A DNA stretch of 64,000 nt from Halorubrum sp. BOL3-1 (GTDB taxonomy: Archaea > Halobacteriota > Halobacteria > Halobacteriales > Haloferacaceae): contig NZ_CP034692.1 of the NCBI RefSeq assembly GCF_004114375.1, positions 434,001 to 498,000 of the forward strand. The letters are read 5' to 3'. The notes under the pieces are model-generated. The model did not search any database and was not told where the DNA came from. It was given only the letters and a program-made list of their open reading frames with translations. Position 1 is the stretch's first letter, and each line of letters opens with the position of its first letter. Positions 35,328 to 44,425 of this stretch are shown piece by piece. The position numbers and the translations under genes are program-made.

Positions 35328-36638
35328 TCAGTTCAGGATCGCGGCGAGCTCCTCGTCGACCTCTTCGACGCGCCGTCTGAGCCGCCTGACCTTCTCCGTC
35401 TGCTCGGCGTTCGTTTCGGCGATCCCGACGATCTCCTCGTCGACGACGTCGGCCCGTTCGGCGACGCTGTTGACCACGCTCGATATCTCCTCTGCGGTCC
35501 CCGCCTGTTCGTCCGTCGCGTCGGCGATCTCGGCGACCCCGACCTCGGTCTGTTCCACGCCAGAGAGGATCTGTTCCTGATTGTCGAGGACCTCTCGGAG
35601 ATCCGCTTTCACCGACTGTACCTCGGTGTTCGTCGCCTCCATTCTGTCCGCCGTCTCGTCGGCCATCTCTTTGAGCTCCGCTGCGGTGTCTTCGATCTCG
35701 TTCGCCTGGTCCTGCGACCGAGAGGCGAGCTCTTTCACCTCGTCGGCGACGACGGCGAACCCGTCGCTGTTGCTTCGCGCGGCCTCGATGTTCGCGTTCA
35801 ACGCGAGCATGTTGGTCTGTTCCGCGATGTCGGAGATCACCCCGACGAACTCCTCTATCTCTTCGATGCGCTCCTGTAGCGTCGCCGCCTCCTGCGTGGC
35901 CGTCTGCGACTTCTCGGCGGTCTCTTCGACGCTGTCGATGACCGCAGTTGCGGTCTCGACAGACTCCGCGGCGAGTTCCCTGGACTCAGAGCTCTGTGCG
36001 CTCACCTCTTCCGCGCTGGACGCGATCTCCTCAATGGTGGCGCTGAACCCCGAGACGTCGTTCTCGGCTCGTTTGAGCTCGTCGGCTTGCTCTCCGACGA
36101 GGTTCGTGATCTCGGTGGACCGCTCGGCGACATCCTCGGCCGACGCTTCGAGCGTCTCCACGGATGTCTCGACGTTGCGCGACAGCTCCTGTTGGAGCTC
36201 CGCGAGCGATTCCCGCTGTTCGACCACCGTCGTCACGTCGAACAGCAGCTCCACCGCGCCGACGGTCTCTCCGGTAGGCGCCTGAATCGGCGTCGCCACC
36301 GCGCGGGCGTGAGCCTGCGAGCCGTCGGGCCGCTCCGCGGACCGGAACTCCTCTTCGCGGATCGGCGTTCCGGTCCGAGCGACCTCCTCGGCGAGCGTCT
36401 CGTCTTTCCCCTCGGTTCCGAACACGTCGTACGCGTTCGTCCCGACCGCTTCGCTCTCCGGAAGCCCCAAGAGCGCCTCGGTGGCGGCGTTCCAGTGGGT
36501 GATCGTCCCGGCGGCGTCGACGATGAACGCGGGCTCGGGGAGATCGGAAACGAACCCTTCGAATGCCCCCCGCCAGAACTCGCCGTCCGAGTCGACGGTC
36601 TCCGGTTCGAGTCGTGCTGCGGCTGCGGCTCGTGCCAT
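35328..36638 (-). CDS. Soluble methyl-accepting transducer with PAS domain
   Basis: 436 residues. A PAS domain (25-140) has FIVDAAGTITHWNAATEALLG and EEEFRSAERPDGS. The signalling domain (150-436) is a coiled coil with the conserved hairpin FVGVISDIAEQTNMLALNANIEAAR and EVKELASRSQDQANEI. No membrane helices, so it senses an internal signal, and it would control CheA. No chemotaxis neighbours. Start at the ATG 36638. Confidence 0.92.
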   Translation of the reverse strand: MARAAAAARLEPETVDSDGEFWRGAFEGFVSDLPEPAFIVDAAGTITHWNAATEALLGLPESEAVGTNAYDVFGTEGKDETLAEEVARTGTPIREEEFRSAERPDGSQAHARAVATPIQAPTGETVGAVELLFDVTTVVEQRESLAELQQELSRNVETSVETLEASAEDVAERSTEITNLVGEQADELKRAENDVSGFSATIEEIASSAEEVSAQSSESRELAAESVETATAVIDSVEETAEKSQTATQEAATLQERIEEIEEFVGVISDIAEQTNMLALNANIEAARSNSDGFAVVADEVKELASRSQDQANEIEDTAAELKEMADETADRMEATNTEVQSVKADLREVLDNQEQILSGVEQTEVGVAEIADATDEQAGTAEEISSVVNSVAERADVVDEEIVGIAETNAEQTEKVRRLRRRVEEVDEELAAILN

Positions 36639-36823
36639 TACTGTCAACTTCGCGATCACCGTTTTATACATGTGTACTTCCGAATATCAATCGTGAAAAA
36701 CGATTACGATCGATCACAGGGAAGGCGGCGGTCCCGAGGTCGGGCGTCGCCCCGCCACGTGGCAGTTGCGGGGGACCTCCGCCGACCGCAACCGATTTGC
36801 GCCGCCCGGTCCGAGACGCGCCC

Positions 36824-37276
36824 ATGACGCGGGTGTGTCTCCTCGGCGACCCGGACGTCGACCTCGCCTACGAACTGCTCTCTCGCGAGACCGCCCGAGA
36901 CGCGCTCGCCACCTACGATATCGAGGAGCCGTTCGAGAACAGCGTCGCCGTCGACACCGTGAGCCTCGGCGCCGCCGTCGCCCTTCTCAACGACCTCGAC
37001 TGGTACCTCGCCCGCTTCGTCGACGAGGCGTTCGTGTCGGAGCCGTCGATCGCGACCGACGAGTGGCTCTCCCGCGGTCTGGCCCGCGAGGTCCGCGACG
37101 GCGCGGTCCCGCCCGAGGAGACCGACCAGCGGCTGAAGGTGTTCGGTCTCGTCGACGGGCGACCGGTCGAACCTCTCTTCGTCCGTCGGAAACAGGGTGA
37201 GGCGCCCGAGTACGACCTCCGCGACGTCGACGAGACCGTCGTCGTGCGCGTGAGCGAGTCGGAGTTCTCCGGGTGA
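36824..37276 (+). CDS. DUF5804 family protein
   Basis: 150 residues, conserved across haloarchaea. It begins MTRVCLLGDPDVDLAYELLSRE and has SVAVDTVSLGAAVALLNDLDWYLARFVDEAFVSEPSIATDEWLSR, ending in YDLRDVDETVVVRVSESEF. Function is unknown. The TnpB element starts about 40 bp after its stop. Confidence 0.7.
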   Translation: MTRVCLLGDPDVDLAYELLSRETARDALATYDIEEPFENSVAVDTVSLGAAVALLNDLDWYLARFVDEAFVSEPSIATDEWLSRGLAREVRDGAVPPEETDQRLKVFGLVDGRPVEPLFVRRKQGEAPEYDLRDVDETVVVRVSESEFSG

Positions 37277-37421
37277 GCCGCACGCGGCGGCAACGACCCC
37301 GATCAGTATTTTCGAGGTGGAGCCTCCGGCCTCAAGGAGCGAACGGAGTGAGCAAGTAGGTCGGAGAGGAAACCGACATGATGCGACACAACCGGCATAC
37401 TGCGACGGCCTGACTCCCAAG

Positions 37422-37429
37422 TATTTAAG
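37422..37429 (+). promoter_or_regulatory. TATA box of tnpB
   Basis: TATTTAAG centred 28 bp ahead of the ATG at 37454, in AT-rich sequence that contrasts with its surroundings. It implies a leaderless transcript. Confidence 0.6.
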
Positions 37430-37453
37430 AACCATTAGCGATACGTCTGAAAT

Positions 37454-38713
37454 ATGGAGGTCCGACGGACGGCCCCTGTCAAACTCGTCGTTCCCGAAGA
37501 ACGACACGGCGACCTCCACGAATCCGCCCGGCAGTTCCTTCATTGTGCCAACCGTGCCGCCCAGTTCTGTTGGTCCGACCGCTCGTACAACGAGTGCGTC
37601 ACGGCCAACACGACCGCACGGGATGCGCTCTACGATGAACTCCGCGAGGAAACTGACCTCACCGCAAACCTTGTTCAAGAGGCCATCCGACGCGGCGTCG
37701 AGGCCGTCAAAGGATGCGTCGAACGGTGGAAGAACGGAAAGCGAGTGAGCCAACCGGAGTTCACGTCGTGGAGTATGCTCTACGACAAGCGGAGCGCGAC
37801 GTTCTACCGGAACAAGGTCTCACTTTCGACGGTCAACGGGCGTGTCGAGTGTGAGTTTGAACTTCCCTCGGACAGCCCCACTCCGTACGAGCGGTACGTG
37901 TTGTCCGAAGAGTTCGAGTTCCGAGCGAGCACGCTCCAGTACGACGCAGTGGACGACGAGTTCTATTTCCACATTACCACCCGGAAGTACGACTCCGAAG
38001 GAGACGACGGCGAGGACGCAGGGGTTTCGGCAGATACCGAGCACCGAACAGTCCTCGGTATCGACCTCGGCGTTAACAGTCTCGCGGTCTCCTCGACCGG
38101 GCGCTTCTGGCACGGAGACGATTACGATCATTGGTGCCGTGAGTTCGAGAAGCGACGGGGTAAGATGCGAGAGCGCGGCACGCAAGCCGCACACAACGCT
38201 TTGCTTCGACTCGGAAAGCGTGAAAGAGCATGGCGGAAACAGTACATCCACACGGTCGCCAACGAGATTGTCACGGAAGCGGTCGAACACGAGTGTGACG
38301 TGATCGTGTTCGAGGAGTTGACCGATATTCGAGAGCGGCTTCCACACGCGAAGTGGCACCATCTCTGGGCGTTCCGACGCCTCTGGGAGTACGTCTCGTA
38401 CAAGGCCCCGGAACGGGGTGTCTCCGTGGAGCAAGTCGAGCCGAACCACACGTCCCAACGCTGTTCTCGGACGGACTGTGGGTTCACGCACGAGGACAAC
38501 CGCCACGGAGAGTATTTTGAATGCCAGAAGTGTGGATACGAAGTAAATGCAGACTACAACGCGGCGAAGAACATCGGCGTGAGGTACGTTCGGAAGGAGA
38601 TACACAAACTCCGTTCCTCGCCCAAGTCGGGGAGCGGAGACGCACCAGTAGACGTGCGTTTGAATGGTGGGATGTTGAACGGTGAGAGTCACCAGCCTCT
38701 TGCTGGCGACTGA
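37454..38713 (+). CDS. tnpB: RNA-guided nuclease TnpB (OrfB, IS1341-type)
   Basis: 419 residues. The RuvC active site is complete: D204 in GIDLGVNSLAV, E287 in VIVFEELTD and D367 in VNADYNAAKN. A zinc ribbon is C337/C342 and C357/C360. The N-terminal wedge and REC regions (1-195) are full length. All residues needed for guided cleavage are present, so it is probably active. TnpB proteins use a short RNA made from the right end of the element as guide. GC is lower than in surrounding genes, in keeping with transfer. Confidence 0.95.
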   Translation: MEVRRTAPVKLVVPEERHGDLHESARQFLHCANRAAQFCWSDRSYNECVTANTTARDALYDELREETDLTANLVQEAIRRGVEAVKGCVERWKNGKRVSQPEFTSWSMLYDKRSATFYRNKVSLSTVNGRVECEFELPSDSPTPYERYVLSEEFEFRASTLQYDAVDDEFYFHITTRKYDSEGDDGEDAGVSADTEHRTVLGIDLGVNSLAVSSTGRFWHGDDYDHWCREFEKRRGKMRERGTQAAHNALLRLGKRERAWRKQYIHTVANEIVTEAVEHECDVIVFEELTDIRERLPHAKWHHLWAFRRLWEYVSYKAPERGVSVEQVEPNHTSQRCSRTDCGFTHEDNRHGEYFECQKCGYEVNADYNAAKNIGVRYVRKEIHKLRSSPKSGSGDAPVDVRLNGGMLNGESHQPLAGD

Positions 38714-38731
38714 TCGCCAGGAGTCCACATC

Positions 38732-38792
38732 AAAGCCCTACCCTCAAGGACCGAGGCGCGTATGCGCCGAGGGAGTAGGGTAGGGTAGTTTA
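38732..38792 (+). ncRNA. Putative omega-RNA / right-end structured RNA of the tnpB element
   Basis: The right end just after the tnpB stop folds into a 9-bp outer stem (CCCTACCCT / AGGGTAGGG) and a GGCGC/GCGCC inner stem. In characterised systems the guide RNA overlaps the 3' end of tnpB and finishes at the element boundary; related sense-overlapping RNAs were seen in Halobacterium. The RNA's 5' end cannot be read from sequence. Confidence 0.5.
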
Positions 38793-39341
38793 CTTCTCGT
38801 CCTTGGCTTCGTCTCCGTCCTCGTCCAGCTCCGAGACGATCCGCTCCCTGACCGGACTGACGTCGACCGGCGCCCACGCCTCCACGTCGTAGGTCACGTC
38901 CGCGAGCGTCTCCAAGCGGTCGGCGTCGCCCTCGGTTATCGCCGGCACCGCCTCCTCGCGGAGCCGGTCGAGGACCGCGTCCGCAAGCGCCTCGCGGTCG
39001 ACATCGCGGTCCGGGACGTCGAGGATGTGCGGCAGGTCTGCGGCGCCCTCCGGAAGCGTCGGGAACGCGGCCGGACCGACCGCGAGCGCGGTCGCGTCCT
39101 CGGTTCGATCCGACTCGCTCTCGCCGGAGAGCGCCGCCGCCGGCGCCGGCACGAGCGCGTACTCCGCGACCGCGAGGTCAATCGCGTCGCCGATGGCGTC
39201 CTCGTCGACCTCGGCCCGCCGCTTGAACGCCAGCTCCGAGAGCGCCCGCGAGAGCTCCGCGCGGGTGAGCCATCCGAACAGGTCGACGACGCCGGCGAGG
39301 TCGTCCCGGGCGGCGACGCTCGGCGCGTCCCCGTCCGCCAT
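38790..39341 (-). CDS. Haloarchaeal DUF7109-like protein
   Basis: 183 residues, acidic and mostly helical. DDLAGVVDLFGWLTRAELSRALSELAFKRRAEVDEDAI looks like a helical, possibly winged-helix segment. I think it belongs to a haloarchaeal family of unknown function; the family number is from memory. It lies 2 bp from the glycosyltransferase and is cotranscribed with it. Its stop is at the right edge of the TnpB element. Confidence 0.6.
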   Translation of the reverse strand: MADGDAPSVAARDDLAGVVDLFGWLTRAELSRALSELAFKRRAEVDEDAIGDAIDLAVAEYALVPAPAAALSGESESDRTEDATALAVGPAAFPTLPEGAADLPHILDVPDRDVDREALADAVLDRLREEAVPAITEGDADRLETLADVTYDVEAWAPVDVSPVRERIVSELDEDGDEAKDEK

Positions 39342-39343
39342 CG

Positions 39344-40570
39344 TCAGTCCTCACCCGGCGCCGGCTCCGCCCGTCCGTCCCCGGTCGTCGGCTCCGCCTG
39401 TCTGTTCCTGGTCGTCGGTTCGGTGACCGCGTCGCTCTCGGCGGCGGGGGTGCCGCCGACGCCCGCGTCGTCCCGCACCGCGTCGAGGTCGTCGCGCGCG
39501 GCCTCGTACACCTCGCCGGGGTCGACCGGGGCGTTCTCCCACGCCGGGAGCCGGGTGTCCGGTCCGGGCGCCGCGAGCGCCTCGGCGTACGTCGCAACCT
39601 GCGAGCGCTCGCCCGGCGCGTCGTATTCGAGTCCGTTGAACGCGGCGTCGGCGGCGTACCCGTCGAGCAGCGTCTCCGCGGCCTCGCGGTAGCGCTCCGG
39701 GAGTCCGTCGTAGTCGACGTCGACGCCGGCGTCCTCCACCGCGCGCAGCGTCGCCGCTCCTACCGCCCGGCTCATGTCCGCGAGGCCGGTCGGTCCCTCG
39801 ACGGAGCGGTGGTCGTGCTCGTAGCGGCCCAGGTCGACCTGTGCGCTGTCCGCGAAGCCGGCGCGGCCGAACGCCTCGCCCAGCGTCCCGACCTCCAGCC
39901 CCCAGCCGCGCTGGACGCGGAGCCGGGAGACGAGGTCGCTCGTCGCCGCGAACTCGCCGGCGAGCGCGTAGCGGAACGCCGAGAGGTACGCGAGCACGTC
40001 GGGTTCCCGGTCGGGCGCGGCGGCACCGAGCGCGCGGACGAGCGGCCGGAAGAACAGCCGGAACAGCCGCCCGTACAGCGAGCCGTCCTCGACGCGGGCG
40101 TAGTACCCCTTCGAGAACGCGTACCCGCACCCCAGCGGGAACAGCAGTCGGTCGACGAACGCCGGCGAGTAGGTCTCCGTGTCGGCGTCGTGGACGACGA
40201 CGAACTCCTCGTCGAGCGCGCGTCCCAAGGCGAGCCACACGTCGCGACCCTTTCCGCGCTCGCCGTCGAGTCCCCGTGCCTCCAGGAGCGACGCGAGCCG
40301 GGGGCCGTCACACCACAGTGTCTCGACGTCGAGGTCGAACCCGTCGAGCCACGCCGCGAACGACCCGGCGCGGTCGGCCGACGCCCGCAGGGGAACGATC
40401 ACGCGAGCGGGGTCGACGGTCTCCAGCGTCGAGAGTACGCGCTCGGCTGCGACCGTCCCGTACTCGCGTTCGGTCATCGGCACGACGACCGCGGCCCGGT
40501 CGGTCGGGGCGTCGGGCCGATGGTCGGTCAACGCGTGAAGGGTGGTCACGCGCTCCTGAACGTACTCCAT
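39344..40570 (-). CDS. GpgS-like glucosyl-3-phosphoglycerate synthase / GT81 glycosyltransferase
   Basis: 408 residues. The GT-A fold has VVVPMTEREYG (start of the nucleotide-binding strand), GKGRDVW (106-112) and the metal-binding DADTETYSP (DAD 128-130). RVQRGWGLEVGTLGEAF and QVDLGRYEHDHRS match the GpgS acceptor region. The enzyme makes glucosyl-3-phosphoglycerate, the precursor of the compatible solute glucosylglycerate. The 50-residue C-terminus repeats EPTTRNRQAEPTT-like units and is disordered. Confidence 0.82.
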   Translation of the reverse strand: MEYVQERVTTLHALTDHRPDAPTDRAAVVVPMTEREYGTVAAERVLSTLETVDPARVIVPLRASADRAGSFAAWLDGFDLDVETLWCDGPRLASLLEARGLDGERGKGRDVWLALGRALDEEFVVVHDADTETYSPAFVDRLLFPLGCGYAFSKGYYARVEDGSLYGRLFRLFFRPLVRALGAAAPDREPDVLAYLSAFRYALAGEFAATSDLVSRLRVQRGWGLEVGTLGEAFGRAGFADSAQVDLGRYEHDHRSVEGPTGLADMSRAVGAATLRAVEDAGVDVDYDGLPERYREAAETLLDGYAADAAFNGLEYDAPGERSQVATYAEALAAPGPDTRLPAWENAPVDPGEVYEAARDDLDAVRDDAGVGGTPAAESDAVTEPTTRNRQAEPTTGDGRAEPAPGED

Positions 40571-40645
40571 TTACCGATCACACGGGAGCGACGCTCAAAA
40601 CAGATGCGGTACCACCGACGCGTGTCCGGCTTCGCTCAGGGGGCT

Positions 40646-41830
40646 TCAGGCCGCTCGCGTCGCGCCAGCGGCGCCCCCGGGGATGCGCCCGAGCCGGTAT
40701 AGGACCGCGTACGCGGCGACGAGGACCGTCAGCCCGCCGGCGAGCGCGAGGAAGACGGCGTCGTACGCCGCGCCCGCCTCGATCGCCTCGCCGACGACCC
40801 ACGAGCCGGCCGCCTGCGCGGACATCATTCCGGCGGAGAACGTCGCGTACGCCGACGCGCGCGACTCGTCGGGCAACGACGCCAGCAGGTAGGTGTCGCC
40901 CGCGGGGAACAGCATGTGGACCGCGAAGCCGACGACGACACTCGCGGCGACGACCGCGGCGAGCCCCTCCGCGACGACAACGAGGCCGACGCCGCCGACG
41001 AACGCGGTCACGATACCGAGGAGGTACGGGACGTGCGGCAGCCGGTCCGCGAGGTCGCCGGAGACGAGGAACGCGGGCACGCCGGCGGCGAAGATCACCG
41101 TCAGGAGGTTCCGCGCGGTCGCCGGCGGCAGCCCCTTATCGATCATGTACAGCTCGTAGAAGTTGAACAGCCCCTGCCAGACGAAGCTCGTGAGTCCTAT
41201 CAGCACGACGCCGGCGAGGATGAGCTTCCACTCGCGGCGGGCGGCGCCGAGGAAGTCGGTGTCTCCCGCGCCGGCGTCCGGGAGGTCGGTCCGCGCGGCG
41301 AGCGCGGCGAACGCGACCGTACCGGCGGCCGCGACGAGCGCGAGCCCGTAGAACGCGTACCGCCAGTCGTACCACAGCGCGACGGTGACCGCGGGTGCGG
41401 CGATGACGGCGGAGAGCTGGCTCGCCATGCCGTGGATCCCCATCATGCGGCCGACCCGCTCGGGGAACAGCTCCGCGATGAAGGGGTTCGCGGCCACGAA
41501 GTAGACGCCGGACGCCAGGCCGACCGCGAAGGCGGCGACCATCAGCGCGAGGACGTTGGGCGCGAGCGCGACGCCCAGCGCGCCCGCGGTCAACATCGCG
41601 CCGGAGACGAAGATCACGCGCCGCCGCGTGAAGCGCGTGAGCGCCCAGCCCGCCGGCAGCCGCGGGGCGGCCGAGCCGAGCCACGCGAGCGTGACGATGA
41701 GACCGGCGGTCCCCTCGCCGATCGCGAACTCACCGATGAACCGGCCCACGAGGGGTGCGAACACGACGCGCGCGAAGTTGACGAGGAAGACCAAGGCGCA
41801 AAGCGATCCGAACAGCCGGGTCCGTGACAC
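40646..41830 (-). CDS. Major facilitator superfamily transporter
   Basis: 394 residues from a GTG at 41830; twelve predicted helices, starting LFGSLCALVFLVNFARVVFAPLVG. WALTRFTRRRV is the MFS motif A-like loop and GLASGVYFVAANPFIAELFPERVGRMMGIHG follows. The frame stays open to 42043, but the extra 71 residues are polar, contain a 25-bp tandem repeat that breaks phase, and their ATG would be only 10 bp from the divergent microprotein gene, leaving no promoter. Substrate unknown. Confidence 0.8.
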   Translation of the reverse strand: MSRTRLFGSLCALVFLVNFARVVFAPLVGRFIGEFAIGEGTAGLIVTLAWLGSAAPRLPAGWALTRFTRRRVIFVSGAMLTAGALGVALAPNVLALMVAAFAVGLASGVYFVAANPFIAELFPERVGRMMGIHGMASQLSAVIAAPAVTVALWYDWRYAFYGLALVAAAGTVAFAALAARTDLPDAGAGDTDFLGAARREWKLILAGVVLIGLTSFVWQGLFNFYELYMIDKGLPPATARNLLTVIFAAGVPAFLVSGDLADRLPHVPYLLGIVTAFVGGVGLVVVAEGLAAVVAASVVVGFAVHMLFPAGDTYLLASLPDESRASAYATFSAGMMSAQAAGSWVVGEAIEAGAAYDAVFLALAGGLTVLVAAYAVLYRLGRIPGGAAGATRAA

Positions 41831-41849
41831 GGCGAGGATTCCGAGCGCC

Positions 41850-41899
41850 CGGACACAAGCGTTGCGAAAGCGCTCGGACACAAGCGTTGCGAAAGCGCT
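41850..41899. repeat. Two perfect 25-bp tandem repeats
   Basis: CGGACACAAGCGTTGCGAAA then GCGCT is repeated exactly at 41850-41874 and 41875-41899, followed by the first few bases of a third. It lies upstream of the MFS transporter start. Confidence 0.7.
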
Positions 41900-42020
41900 C
41901 GGACGCGACCTCGCGAGATCGATCTCCGGCGTCGATCCCCGATCGATCGTCCGCGTCGCGGCCGCTTCGACGCGTTTCGCGTCGGTTTCGGCCGTCGCGT
42001 CAGACCGATGTCGTACGGGG

Positions 42021-42027
42021 TTTTTAT
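42021..42027 (+). promoter_or_regulatory. TATA-like box of the HVO_0758-like gene
   Basis: TTTTTAT centred 29 bp ahead of the ATG at 42053, the usual haloarchaeal spacing. Confidence 0.5.
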
Positions 42028-42052
42028 CCGCCCCGCCGACCAACGCCGAGAT

Positions 42053-42223
42053 ATGAAATCCACGCGCAAGGGGCTCCGCGACGGCGACCTCCGCAAGGAC
42101 ACCTACGAGCGCCTCAACTGCGCCGACTGCGATAAGGTGCTAAAAAAGGAGAACGACCCCGACGAGGTGTTCTCGGTCCGGATCTGTCCGGAGTGCGGCG
42201 CCCGGTTCAAAGAGCTTCGCTGA
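42053..42223 (+). CDS. HVO_0758-family zinc-finger microprotein
   Basis: 56 residues: MKSTRKGLRDGDLRKDTYER then CADC and CPEC, 21 residues apart, forming one zinc-binding fold. The N-terminal MK-TRKGLRDG motif is the family hallmark. Haloferax relatives are studied as mu-proteins affecting biofilm and swarming. The ATG at 42053 begins the motif; the frame is open further upstream but unconserved. Confidence 0.88.
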   Translation: MKSTRKGLRDGDLRKDTYERLNCADCDKVLKKENDPDEVFSVRICPECGARFKELR

Positions 42224-42322
42224 CGGAGTTCCCCAGTTCGTCGTCCTCTCTCCTCGGTCTGTCGCCGCGCTCCGACGGCACTTACCCACGCTCCGGCCCG
42301 TTCGCAGTCCGACTGCGTCCGC

Positions 42323-43678
42323 TCACGATTCGACCCGCTCCGCGATCCCCTCCGTCACGGGACCTGCCTCGCCCGCGACCGTCTCGATCCACCGGTACTC
42401 GGTGAACGCTTCGGCGATCCGCCTGCCGCTCGGTTCGCTCGCGCCGAGGGCGGCGTCCGGCTCGTCGAACAGCGGGAGGAACCGCGTCGCCAGCCACCGG
42501 TCGAGCGGATTCCCGCTCGCCGCGAGGGACGCAGCCGACTCGATCGCCGCGTCGCGCGCCGCGCCGACCGCGGCGGCATCCGCCGGGAACATCGTCTCAC
42601 CGTCCTCGATCCGCGACGCGACGGCGTCGGCCGCACGCAGTCGGACGCGGGCGAGGACGGTCCGGGTGAGCGCGGTGGCCGGGTGGTCCGGCTCGTCGTC
42701 GTCGACCGGAATCGGGTCGAACCGGAGGTCCTCGAACGTCCGGTAGAGGACCGTCGAGAGCAGCGAGACGCTCGGCGCGTCCCGGGCGACGGGCCGCTCG
42801 TCGAGGAACGCCTCGTCGCCGGGGTTCGACCGGATCCGGTCGGTCTCCTCGCCGTGGAGTTGTCGGAGCCGATCGCGGACCTCGCCCCCGAGGCGCTCCG
42901 CCTCGCGACGGAGCGGTTCGGTGACCGGCTCCGGTCCGGTGAACGAGTCCCGATACCGGTCGCGAAGGTATCGCCCCGCCTCGACGTACGACTGGACCCG
43001 CTCGATGTCTCCGACCGACTCGCCCGCCCGAATCGGGTTCGCGCGCCCCGCCGGACCCGCGTTCCCGCCGACTAGTGTCCGCCGGCGCGACTCGTCGTAC
43101 CAGCGCTCGATCGGGCCGTAAACCGCGGCGCCGGCCAGCGGATCGGTCGCAGGGGCCGGTAGCGTCTCCAGCGTGTCGGACACCCGCCGTCGAACCGTCC
43201 CGATGTCGACGGTCACGTCCTCGGGGTCGCCCTCGACGGCGGCGCCGGCAAACGTGCCGACGGCGGTCGCGGCGTGGTCGCGCGCCGTCGCGTACCGTTC
43301 GGCCGCCGCCAATGGCGGGCACGGCTCGTCCGCCGCCGGGAGCGACTCCCGGGCCGCCGCCCGCTCCGTCGCGATCCGCTCGCGGATCTCACCGTTCGGA
43401 AGCGTCTCCGCGGTCAGCGGCTCGGGGACCGCGCTGAGCAGGCGGCCGACCCGGTCGACGAACGCGGCCGCGATCGCCGGATCAACGTCGACCGGAACGA
43501 GCCGCGGCCGCTCCGGGACCGGCCCGTCGAACTCGCGCGGGACCGCGTCGATGTCGAGCGCCGGCGGGTCGTTCCAGAACCGGGGTTCGTCACCGACTTC
43601 CGAGCAACCCGCCAGCGCGCCGAGAGCGACGGCCCCGCCGGCCGCGAGCGCGGTGCGACGGGTGAGCCGGTCCGTCAC
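42323..43678 (-). CDS. Haloarchaeal Tat lipoprotein, function unknown
   Basis: 451 residues. LTRRTALAAGGAVALGALAGC is a Tat signal with lipobox C. The mature part is helical and acidic with repeated Arg-Glu-Ala motifs and no enzyme signature. Its 4-nt overlap with the next gene (ATGA) shows an operon of two surface lipoproteins, where this is the second gene. Confidence 0.65.
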   Translation of the reverse strand: MTDRLTRRTALAAGGAVALGALAGCSEVGDEPRFWNDPPALDIDAVPREFDGPVPERPRLVPVDVDPAIAAAFVDRVGRLLSAVPEPLTAETLPNGEIRERIATERAAARESLPAADEPCPPLAAAERYATARDHAATAVGTFAGAAVEGDPEDVTVDIGTVRRRVSDTLETLPAPATDPLAGAAVYGPIERWYDESRRRTLVGGNAGPAGRANPIRAGESVGDIERVQSYVEAGRYLRDRYRDSFTGPEPVTEPLRREAERLGGEVRDRLRQLHGEETDRIRSNPGDEAFLDERPVARDAPSVSLLSTVLYRTFEDLRFDPIPVDDDEPDHPATALTRTVLARVRLRAADAVASRIEDGETMFPADAAAVGAARDAAIESAASLAASGNPLDRWLATRFLPLFDEPDAALGASEPSGRRIAEAFTEYRWIETVAGEAGPVTEGIAERVES

Positions 43679-44343
43679 GGGGAGTCACCTCCCGACCGGT
43701 CGTCGGACTCGTCGAGCGCCGTCTCGTTCCCGGGGACGGTCGCGTTCGCGTCGATCACCGCGTAGTCGGTCCCCGTCGTCCGACACGGCGTGCGGCCGCT
43801 GGCCCCGGAGCCGGTGAGCCGGCCGTCGAGCGCGACCGGCAGCCGGAAGATCAGCGCGAGCGCGACCCGCGTGCCGGCCTCGCACGCCTCGTCCGGCGGC
43901 CTGAGTTCGCGGCAGTACTCGTACTCGACGTGTCCGGGCTCCCACGAGACCGAGTGGATATCGAGACGCTGGCACGACTCGACGCCGGCGCGCGCGACGT
44001 ACACCGTCTCCGCGTCGTAGTCGGCCTCGTCGAGGAACGACCGGACCCGCGAACGGTCCGCGTCGCTGACGCCCCCGGCGACGGTCAGGTCGTCGGCCCG
44101 CTCCGCGCTCGTGACGAGTTCGCGTCCGACCGATATCGGCTCGCCCTCGTCGTCTGTCTCGCTCCCGTCGACGAGGACGCGCTCGCCGTCTGGGTTCCGG
44201 AGCTTCAACACGGTCGGGTCGGTCTCCGTGCCGGAGACCTGTCGCTGAACGGACTCGGACGTCGGATCGCCCGCGCCGCCGAGACAGCCGGCGAGCGCGC
44301 CGACCGAGAGGCTACCGAGGAGGGCTCGTCGCGTCGAGGCCAT
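43675..44343 (-). CDS. Haloarchaeal Tat lipoprotein (first of pair)
   Basis: 222 residues. MASTRRALLGSLSVGALAGC is the signal plus lipobox. The mature part is acidic with cysteines at CQRLDIH, YEYCRELR, EACEAGT and TPCRTT that may pair into disulfides outside the cell. LALIFRLPVALDGR and DYAVIDANATVP recall small beta-sandwich lipoproteins. Not recognised; cotranscribed with the following gene. Confidence 0.62.
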   Translation of the reverse strand: MASTRRALLGSLSVGALAGCLGGAGDPTSESVQRQVSGTETDPTVLKLRNPDGERVLVDGSETDDEGEPISVGRELVTSAERADDLTVAGGVSDADRSRVRSFLDEADYDAETVYVARAGVESCQRLDIHSVSWEPGHVEYEYCRELRPPDEACEAGTRVALALIFRLPVALDGRLTGSGASGRTPCRTTGTDYAVIDANATVPGNETALDESDDRSGGDSP

Positions 44344-44425
44344 GTGGCCCGCTTGAATCGGTCGAGACAAACCTCTTGTGGCGTCCGGTCGGCGGCGACG
44401 CCGCGGCGTCGCGGCCGCCGCTCGC

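Larger units (their letters stand above)
37317..38792 (+). mobile_element. IS200/IS605-type element with tnpB only
   Basis: The unit spans from a left hairpin (37317-37376, CCTCCGGCCTCAAGGAGC ... AGGTCGGAGAGG) to a right hairpin (38732-38792, CCCTACCCTCAAGGACCGAG ... AGGGTAGGG, inner stem GGCGC-GTAT-GCGCC). The two hairpins share the CCTCAAGGA(G/C)CGA block, so both are likely element ends. It lies between DUF5804 and DUF7109-like genes; its right end adjoins the stop of the latter. No tnpA transposase is present, so movement would need one in trans. Exact ends are an estimate. Confidence 0.75.
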
